Source: Symsagittifera roscoffensis | Lineage: Eukaryota > Xenacoelomorpha > Acoela > Convolutidae | Direction: 5' to 3' | DNA: 64,000 nt | Assembly: GCF_963678635.1 (NCBI RefSeq) | Contig: NC_087062.1 | Span: forward strand, 54,942,473-55,006,472 | The notes under the pieces: generated by a model | The model's database searches: none | Told to the model about the DNA's origin: nothing | What the model saw: only the letters and a program-made list of their open reading frames with translations | Shown here: one piece after another, positions 32,701 through 40,080 of the stretch | Layout: every line of letters starts with the position of its first letter | Numbering within the stretch: the stretch's first letter is position 1 | Made by a program: the position numbers and the translations under genes

Positions 32701-35385
32701 TTCTCATGGCGGGAATAAAGTCAACCGGTTATAAATCCAAAAGGAGTGACCGCACTCTGACTGGAGCAACTTTAGAAATGGAAATACTCAGTCAATGTGG
32801 AGAGAGTAAAATGAGGGACTTCAAACCATCTCCCATGAATCATGGAAAAGGAAGTGTTGCAGGACAACTGACACCAGTGGAATACAACCGACTAACAGTG
32901 TCGGAGACAGTGTCGATAGATGAACCCACCGGTGGATACATGGAGATGTTGGAATACCGGAACTCGGCTAGAGGGTATGTAATGGCCCTGGAAGACGAAA
33001 AAGCCATGGAGGGTTATCTGGAAATGATGTTGCAAGGCACCACCCTCAAGCAGAAGGCGTATGGAACTTTGGCGTCGTCTGACGTAGAGGCGGAGACGAT
33101 CGAGCAGTTAGTGAGCCTTCCATGGAAAGCAGTAGTATTGAGGTATTTCGAAGAAGAAATGAGGACTACGCCAAGAATACATGCTCTCGTAGCAGTACCT
33201 TACGTAAGGACAGAATTACAACTCAGGCTCGCCTGGTGCATGATGGGACTGACTCGCGAAGAATATGATTCAGAAGAAAGGAAGAGATCAAAGGAGGAAA
33301 AAGTTTTCCTTATGACGAATCTGAGGGATCTGATAGTCCAGGAGGGAGCAGCAGTAGCGTGTGCAAAGCGGAGAGACGCTCTCTGTTTCATTCGATTCCT
33401 GATAGAGCAGATTTCAGTACCTGCATTAAACACTTGTGTTAAAATGTTGAGGGAAGGCGATGAGCGAACGAAAGCCATGTTCTTACTAGCAATGCTGGAT
33501 ATGCAGCAAAGTAAACCGATGAGGGTGAACATGAAAGAACCTGAAGAATTGGAACCCATGAAAAAGATAGACGAGATCAGGAGATTCTCAAACAAGGAGT
33601 TGAGGCTCACTAAAGAATCTATGGGAGCATTGCCGAAATCCAGTGAATACTGTGGACCGATCAAGAAGAAGTCATATAGCTATGTGTCCGGGATTATAGG
33701 GATAGCATACAATCCTTTCCTGAGTGAAGACATACGCGATTGCTTCTTTGATTATGAGCAGGTGGTGTTACTAAGATTCTGGACGTCCAGAATTGTGACG
33801 ACTAAGAGCGTTAACAATCCACAGGCCAAATTGGGATTGGTCTTGGAAGAAGAGGTGACTGCACCTTCAGTACCAAAATCCGACAAGAGAGTGGAATTTG
33901 GGTTGGGATTCTCAGATGAATTACTGAGAACGAGCTTGATGGCAGTGTGGGAATTGATGAAGCCATCATGGTGTCCTAGTCCCAACGCTGACTCGATATT
34001 ACGGGCGACACAAGACATACAGAGAGAACTGAATGCAGACTGTAACCTGCGTGACCTCAACATCATATATAATGTGATGATAACAGCCTCTAAGAGCAAC
34101 GGAGAAGATAAAGTGGAGTTGCCTGGCTGGGGACCAGAAGACTGGGTCAAACCTAGTAGCTGTCTGGCGGAAGTCTGTGGACTAGAGGGTCACGTTTGTG
34201 GAAGTCTAGACTGTGTGAAAACCCTGGAGAAACAACACAAGCAGTCGACAGTATTGTTTGGAAATGTAGTGATGAAAGCAAGAACGGAAACGGAACTGAT
34301 AGCAGATTGCCATGGAGGAACCGATGTGAATCTAGTGACAGCACTAGGATTCTACAGCATGTTTGGTTCTTTAGAGTCACTATTGAATCTAGAACAGAAA
34401 CATGAGATGGTCACAGCCATCAGCGTAGAAGTATTCCCAGGAGTTCTGCAGACTGAGCAGAAGTATATAGGAAAATGGAGGGAGGCAATCGAAACAGAGA
34501 TGAACATCAGACACAGCGAAACTTATTGTAGACCATCAGGAGCACGATATTTGGTGGGTTCAACGTTGGCTCCAATGTGCAAGAGCAGATACCCTGTACA
34601 TTTCGTGGCTGTGGACGTGAAGAGTACAAGAATGATCGTGGATCAAGCTTTCTCAGTGCCAAAGTGCGTGAGATTGGCGAGAATGTCTGAAAAGTCTTAC
34701 GAGTTACTATGTAAGATGTTCTCAGCAATTCCAGAGAGAACCAAAGAGGAGTTGGAGTCAATACTGGGAAAGAAGTTCATGGGATATGTGAGCGGGAACT
34801 TCAGTGACTTTGAAAAACAGAAACAGAGAGGATCAACTGTCACAGATTACAATGCAGTAGATGAGAATGATGAGATCCACCGAGTGATGATGGAAGTGGA
34901 ACCATTGCTGGAAGCTTCGGGAAAACGGAATTGGAGGAGCATCATGTTGACACATGACGAGTTTCCTTGCCACTGCTTGCTGCAGACCTGGTGGTATCCC
35001 AAGCGTAGTAATCTGGTGTTGATCTGGGACTCTGGAGAGCTGCTCTCCATGGGTTTACCAGATTCATCACAGCCCATAACAATAGTGATAGTGGGAGTTA
35101 TGATGGCGATACGATGGCTGGAAGCTCATGTGAGGGAAAATAATAGACAGGAGGCACCGACGAGAGAACAATTGCAGAAATTAGATTGTCTAAAAGATTT
35201 AGATCTTTTTGAGACAATGTGCAAAGTTCTAAACATTCCAATGGAAGTGAAGAAGATATGGGCAAGAAAACGATTGATGCCATGGTTCAGAGCTAACATG
35301 ACTAATGTATCTATGTATGTATGTATGTGTATGTATGTATGTACGTATGTATGTATGTATGTATGAATGTATGTATGTTTGTATG

Positions 35386-35416
<31 letters not shown>

Positions 35417-35613
35417 GTATGTATGTATGTATGTATGTATGTATGTATGTATGTATGTATGTATGTATGTATGTATGTATGTATGTATGTATGTATGTAT
35501 GTATGTATGTATGTATGTATGTATGTATGTATGTATGTATGTATGTATGTATGTATGCATGTATGTATGTATGTACGTATGTATGTATGTATGTATGAAT
35601 GTATGTATGTTTG

Positions 35614-35644
<31 letters not shown>

Positions 35645-35773
35645 GTATGTATGTATGTATGTATGTATGTATGTATGTATGTATGTATGTATGTATGTAT
35701 GTATGTATGTATGTATGTATGTATGTATGTATGTATGTATGTATGTATGCATGTATGTATGTATGTATGTATG

Positions 35774-35804
<31 letters not shown>

Positions 35805-35933
35805 GTATGGATGTATGTATGTATGTATGTATGTATGTATGTATGTATGTATGTATGTATGTATGTATGTATGTATGTGTGTATGTATGTATGTATGTAT
35901 GTATGTATGTATATATGTATGTATGTGTGTATG

Positions 35934-35964
<31 letters not shown>

Positions 35965-36355
35965 CAAAAAGCACATGTCGAAGCATGGCAGAGTATACAG
36001 TGAATATCAGCTGGACATTGGGGCAGGAGCTTTCAAGCGAGCTTTCGTGACCCATCGGAATGCAGTGACCACCGCTGTGAAAAGAATTTCCAGGACGAGC
36101 GAGCGTAGTGGAAATGAGAAGGCAGAGATGCTGAAAGAAGATTTGGAGAGAAACGTGACGTTGTGTCTCCACAACAGCTTCTGTAGAAACAGAGAATCAA
36201 ACGTGGATCCCCTACCTTGCTGTAAACAGAGGGTGGAAGAGCAGAAGTGTTGGAGGACGGCTTCCAACAGCGTCAGGATAGTCAATGACGTGCTACAAGA
36301 CACGGAAACCGAGAGTGCGGAGTCAGTGTCACAGGAGGAGGAAATGGAGCATTGA
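26772..36355 (+). pseudogene. Giant ORF3 with SGNH (GDSL-type) hydrolase domain, interrupted by a microsatellite
   Basis: Open from ATG 26772 to 35366 (2,864 codons); the homologous frame resumes after the ATGT microsatellite and ends at TGA 36353-36355. Without the insertion it would be about 3,000 residues. Visible parts: short N-terminal domain; coiled coil (about residues 160-220); SGNH hydrolase domain (about 400-580) with block I GDSL, block III GTND and block V DGIHFD, so the catalytic Ser, Asn, Asp and His are present; a possible second, degenerate SGNH-like module (about 860-1100) with GIND and DDDH; then about 1,750 residues I do not recognise, including a Cys cluster near 2450 (CLAEVCGLEGHVCGSLDC). 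The family is known for esterase or lipase activity on acyl groups; the substrate here is unknown. No envelope-like signal peptide or membrane anchor was found. Confidence 0.8.
35303..35963 (+). repeat. ATGT tetranucleotide microsatellite inside ORF3
   Basis: About 660 bases of (ATGT)n with scattered variants. It replaces roughly 27 bases that are intact in copy A (between the motifs RANMT and HMSKHGR), and it introduces a TGA at 35364-35366 and a frame change. A block of variants (GTACG, TATGAATG, ATGTTTG, GTAAG) appears at 35342-35415 and again about 232 bases later (35574-35643), so part of the array grew by a larger duplication. Because the unit is 4 bases, all frames read Met-Tyr-Val-Cys-type repeats; the long ORFs here are meaningless. 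Confidence 0.95.
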
Positions 36356-37174
36356 CGAATGGTCGAGAAAACAAGAGGCAGCAAGAAAGAAAATTAGAAG
36401 AATTTAGAAGTTTTAGAACTTCTAAACGACGAAAAAAGAAGAGAACAAAGGGATGATGAAGAAAAGTTAAAACTCAGAATTGTTTTATGTGTGTGAAAAA
36501 CTCAAGTGAGAAACCAAGCAACCAAGTTGTAATTGAAAACTGAAACATTTAGTTGAGTTTGGAAATTGTTGCATTTATCAATTTGCATTTTGGTTTTAGT
36601 TGAAGTGGCTTTAGAGACACTCACTTATTATTTATTTAGAAAGGCTTGAGGGAAGAGTATATTTAAATATTCCAGTCTGCATGATTGTTTTTAATCACTT
36701 AGGAAGACTGATCACTTTGTGGTGACATGAAAAACTTGAGTAACTTCTTGAGGAGGGAGGTTGTTGCATTGTTCTTTCTAACCACAAAGTTTCTTAGTTT
36801 TAATATTCAGGGCAATAAACAAGCAAGATTTCCGAAGGGAAGGAGCATAGTAGGATAATTTTAGCTTGTTGGTTGGCAGGACTGTCCTGCAAGCCAACAC
36901 CTTTTAAATCTAGGAGAAAAAGTTTCAATCGGGACATTGACACTGGAAGTCAGAAAATATGTTTTATCTTAAGTCATATCCTCAATGTGCAGATTAATGA
37001 AAGAATTTGAAGGCTATAGTGATGTAGTATGATGCCATTTATATTCTGCAGTGAGTCGATGTGACGTAGGTAAAAGTAATTTCGTGCATTTTGTAAATTC
37101 TGTTAGATGACACTGTAACCATTTAGAACATTGCGCGATTCAATGAGGACATTGACCGGACTGTCCGGGGAGTA
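36356..37174 (+). other. 3' untranslated region of copy B
   Basis: Collinear with 9275-10097 of copy A and without a conserved ORF. It ends in TCCGGGGAGTA next to the 3' LTR, the candidate polypurine tract. Confidence 0.6.
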
Positions 37175-38095
37175 TGTGACATTCGACCAGAATGGCCAAA
37201 ATGCAATTTATGCAGGATTCGAATTTTGAGCAGTAAGCCTTCCGAGTTGATGATTTCGAAGGATTAGCGACGTTATTGGAACGTTTAGCCAAACGGTGAG
37301 GGCTAGAATATTCTAGTATTTTAAATTTTCAAAAATTCGAATGATGACGTCACATTTCTGAGAAATGCTGAAACGGCCATTTTAACAAAAAGCGAGTGAA
37401 AAACAGAACAACTTTATCTGTGATTGCGAACAGAACGAAAATCGAGATTAAAGAAAAACGACAACGAACTACAATAGCAGAGAACGTTCCAAGTTGCAAC
37501 TATTGTGCTGCTACAATAGTTGCAAGGCCGTTGCCAACAACGGTGAAGGGTGAGAACCAGCCTTCCGGATTGGTGTGAAATTGAACTTAAGGAGCTTGAT
37601 TCACTGGATTCAAGAATCCGGAAGGGTTTCGGGACTGGAACTTTTAGCCTTTTATATAAACTTTTAGCTTCTTGTCATGTCCTGAATTGAATTTAATTAA
37701 CAACTGGATTCATTTTGATAAGGATGAGAAGCTAGGAGTTGGGGGGAAAGGGTTGATCCATCTTCGATGGAGATGATGGTTTTTATCTACTGAACAAAAA
37801 CAATAGTAATATAATAAGTAGTAGCCCTGTTTTTAGGAGTGACCTCGTGGTCTGGGGATACTGAGACCCAGCCATGAGCTCACTATTTTTGCATGTAATT
37901 CAGTTAATTTGAGCGTTCTGGTCGAAGCCGGAGAGCAGTAACGTTTTTGTCGACCCGATGTAAGAAAGACCACCGAAAAGTACTGGCTTGGTAGAGACGG
38001 TGAAAAACATGCAAAGCTCTGTTTAGACGCTAGCCAGTCGTCTTAAGATTTAGTTTTGTTATCCGTCGATATGTATCTTCCGGGCGAATGTTAAA
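37175..38095 (+). repeat. 3' LTR of copy B (about 921 bp)
   Basis: Same start (TGTGACATTC) and internal sequence as 12902-13821. The right end reads GAATGTTAAA rather than GAATGTTACA, then joins the X2 sequence AAGCTGGTG. The TATATAAA box is at 37653-37660. The low divergence from the 5' LTR indicates recent insertion. Confidence 0.9.
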
Positions 38096-38384
38096 AAGCT
38101 GGTGAGTTAATAGTTGGTGTGAGTTATTTGGGGGTAAATAAAAATTTTTATTTATTTAGGTTTTTGTGAAAATAGGTTTTTTGGTTCAACGGGTGCCTGC
38201 TCAAAACTTGTCGGCCTTGTTTTCGCTTGGTTAGTGTGGTTGCGAGAAATATTTTGTTTCCGCGTTTTTGCCTGGCTCGGGTTTGTATAACAAGTTTAAT
38301 GAATGAAAAATGCGTTAGAGGAACGACAATTTGTTTTTTGAATTGCTTGTAGTCATTTTTCTTACGCCTGAACCCAGGTATTAG
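38096..38384 (+). repeat. Tandem repeat unit X2, right part
   Basis: Resumes exactly where X2 was split and follows X1 (from about 11805), with a short local difference near 38130-38190 (extra AT-rich bases). It ends at CGCCTGAACCCAGGTATT, beyond which the sequence differs from X1. That point marks the 5' end of the non-LTR element. Confidence 0.75.
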
Positions 38385-38437
38385 ATTATTAAATAGATAG
38401 TTGAAATGTTTACCGGGGTAGCAATGGTTGCCCCGCG

Positions 38438-39031
38438 ATGAAATTGTCCGACAGAAGATATCACTTGCTCAAGACATCATCTTCAAAAAATCTCCTGATT
38501 GCGGATTCTCAAGCACGCCATCTTGATTTTCCAAATTTCAATATCTTGTCCCTACCTGGGGCCCGAATTGGTGCGGTCCAAAACTTCTTACCCGAGAAAG
38601 ACAAATTCAACATCATCGCTCTGCTCATCGGCGGAAACGACGCCTTCAACGGAAAAGACCCCTCCAGTATACCTGCAGGCGACATTGCTGAAGAACTGTC
38701 GAAGCTAGCCGAGGAGCTGTGTGAACGAGCCAAAAAAGTTTTCGTCATCGGAATCCCTCATCGTAGTGAGAACCGAGCTCGATCTGCAAAAATAAACGAA
38801 TTCCTAAGAAAGATAAAAGGAACTTGGAAGTTTAGAGGAGTGAGTGAAAAAATCCACAGCTCATATCATTTGAAAACTGACGAAGTGCACCTCAGTGAAG
38901 AAGGTCTGAAGGGCATTAAAAGTATTCTCAAGAATAAAATCTTATACGATAAACATTCGAACATCTGCAATACAGAAGGACATCTGGTATATTACGAGTG
39001 TCGTTTCAAGAACTGTCAGTGCCCCTATTAA
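38438..39031 (+). CDS. ORF1 of the non-LTR element: SGNH/GDSL-type hydrolase
   Basis: A 197-residue protein that is essentially one SGNH hydrolase domain. Block I is LLIADSQARHL (Ser in ADSQ, Gly replaced by Ala), block II Gly lies in SLPGARIG, block III is LLIGGNDAF, and block V is TDEVHLSEEG with the Asp and His. All four catalytic positions are therefore present. Similar esterase domains in ORF1 of CR1-type elements are thought to act on membrane lipids or help RNP traffic; here the domain stands alone as its own ORF. The start is the first in-frame ATG, 53 bases from the inferred element start. A Cys-rich tail (CRFKNCQC) precedes the stop. Confidence 0.8.
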   Translation: MKLSDRRYHLLKTSSSKNLLIADSQARHLDFPNFNILSLPGARIGAVQNFLPEKDKFNIIALLIGGNDAFNGKDPSSIPAGDIAEELSKLAEELCERAKKVFVIGIPHRSENRARSAKINEFLRKIKGTWKFRGVSEKIHSSYHLKTDEVHLSEEGLKGIKSILKNKILYDKHSNICNTEGHLVYYECRFKNCQCPY

Positions 39032-39045
39032 CGTAAGTAGAAATA

Positions 39046-39155
39046 GTGAACCGCAGGCCTCCCCTTTTCGGGAACCACCAGGTTTGTCTATTTCTTCTTT
39101 TCCCCTGAGTGAGCCACAGGCCTCCCCTTTTCGGGAACCACCAGGCTTAACTGTT
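39046..39155 (+). repeat. Duplicated palindromic segment between ORF1 and ORF2 of the non-LTR element
   Basis: GGCCTCCCCTTTTCGGGAAC with flanks occurs at about 39055 and 39119, 64 bases apart, each followed by ACCACCAGG. Each copy can fold (CCCC-TTTT-CGGG, and CCT with AGG outside). It fills the 148-base gap between ORF1 and ORF2 and may affect reinitiation or internal initiation. Confidence 0.6.
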
Positions 39156-39179
39156 TTTCTATCCATAGTATAAGCAAAA

Positions 39180-40076
39180 ATGGGCAAAAACTGCAAAACA
39201 TGTAAAAGAGGCTTTGCCAGCAACGAGAAAACATACACTTGTGTCGCATGCAACGCTCAAATGCATTTGGAACCAACTTGTGTTGGGTTGTCTCTAGTGG
39301 CCATAAATGGAATAAAAGAACTAGGGCCGAATGTCATGTTGCTTTGTAATACTTGTGTGCAAAATAATGAACGAGACAACTTTATAAGATGCAAAACCCT
39401 GGCCAACATAGACGAGAAGCTCTCAAACATTGATGTAACTGAAAGCCTTAAAAGCATGGAAAGAAGACTTACCGATTTAGTAGATCAAAAAATTGGAAAT
39501 GCAATGAAAACGACATGCGATAAAGTGGAAAAAACTTATAGTGCCGTTGTAGCTGCTGAAATCACCACCCGGATAAATCAAGCTCAAACCACTCAACATG
39601 CTGCCAGATCTAACTCTGATCACAACATAAATCAAAGTTTTAGGATACAAGGGGTCAAAGAGGACCCTGAGAAAACAAAAGGAGAAAACCTTGTCCCAAC
39701 AAATGACGAAGTAAACGAAATACTAGACATAATTGGAGTGAAGCCGAAAATAATAGAACTAAAACGACTGGGAAAATTTGATCGTAATCGAATGAAGCCA
39801 AGAACACTGCTGGTAACTGTACCTAGCGAACATGAAGCACGACTAGTACTAGCAAAAAGCCGAGAAAAGCGAGAACAATTGGTCGAAAAAGAGGTCTACC
39901 TGCTACCAGCATTGACCAAAGAGAGTGCAATTAAAGAGAACGAAATCCTTAAGAAACGAAGACAACTACTAGATGAAGGCGTTCCTCGCGAAAAGCTGAA
40001 AATAAGGAATCTAGAATTGTTCAATGATGGTGTGAAAGTAACTATTGACACTGAAGTTCAGGAACCCCAGCATTGA
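39180..40076 (+). CDS. ORF2 of the non-LTR element: PHD-like finger, coiled coil and RNA-binding-like region
   Basis: A 298-residue Gag-like protein. The N terminus has a zinc-finger pattern with Cys/His pairs (CKTC, CVAC, H, C, CNTC) spaced like a PHD finger (about residues 5-60). A helical coiled-coil stretch (about 80-130) and a C-terminal part resembling RRM/C-terminal domains of non-LTR ORF1 proteins (about 155-290; FRIQGVKED, RPRTLLVTV-like, LLPALTKES) follow. Likely role: binding element RNA in the RNP. It ends at TGA 40074-40076, directly followed in the same frame by the endonuclease. Confidence 0.75.
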   Translation: MGKNCKTCKRGFASNEKTYTCVACNAQMHLEPTCVGLSLVAINGIKELGPNVMLLCNTCVQNNERDNFIRCKTLANIDEKLSNIDVTESLKSMERRLTDLVDQKIGNAMKTTCDKVEKTYSAVVAAEITTRINQAQTTQHAARSNSDHNINQSFRIQGVKEDPEKTKGENLVPTNDEVNEILDIIGVKPKIIELKRLGKFDRNRMKPRTLLVTVPSEHEARLVLAKSREKREQLVEKEVYLLPALTKESAIKENEILKKRRQLLDEGVPREKLKIRNLELFNDGVKVTIDTEVQEPQH

Positions 40077-40080
40077 CTAG
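40074..40080 (+). promoter_or_regulatory. Candidate stop-codon readthrough signal TGA-CTA-G
   Basis: The only stop between ORF2 and the endonuclease-RT frame is TGA followed by CTAG, the best-known leaky stop context in animals and animal viruses. The endonuclease frame starts immediately after it, without an ATG before its first conserved motif (LQLNTRSL), so readthrough is the simplest way to make it as a fusion. A nonsense mutation is the alternative. Confidence 0.55.

Larger units (their letters stand above)
12902..38095 (+). mobile_element. Giant Ty3/gypsy-type LTR retrotransposon, copy B (about 25.2 kb)
   Basis: Complete element inserted in X2: 5' LTR, primer-binding site, 2.95 kb leader, gag-pol with a macro-like C terminus, giant ORF3, 3' untranslated region and 3' LTR. 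The uninterrupted paralog X1 (around 11804) shows the empty site. Flanks are CAATTCAAG on the left and AAGCTGGTG on the right, sharing AAG, so a target duplication of 3-5 bases is likely but blurred. By eye the two LTRs differ at about five positions and one indel in 920, so the insertion is young. The domain order protease-RT-RNase H-integrase is that of Ty3/gypsy. The length far exceeds the usual 5-10 kb of animal gypsy elements, mostly because of ORF3. Confidence 0.9.

Noticed and set aside
35126-36172. Long minus- and plus-strand ORFs of Tyr-Ile-His-Thr or Met-Tyr-Val-Cys repeats
   Set aside because: They are translations of the ATGT microsatellite, which stays open in all frames because its unit is 4 bases; no gene is implied.
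26772-36355. ORF3 as a retroviral envelope gene
   Set aside because: Its position after pol invites this, but no signal peptide, furin-like site or membrane anchor is visible and the recognised domain is a hydrolase.
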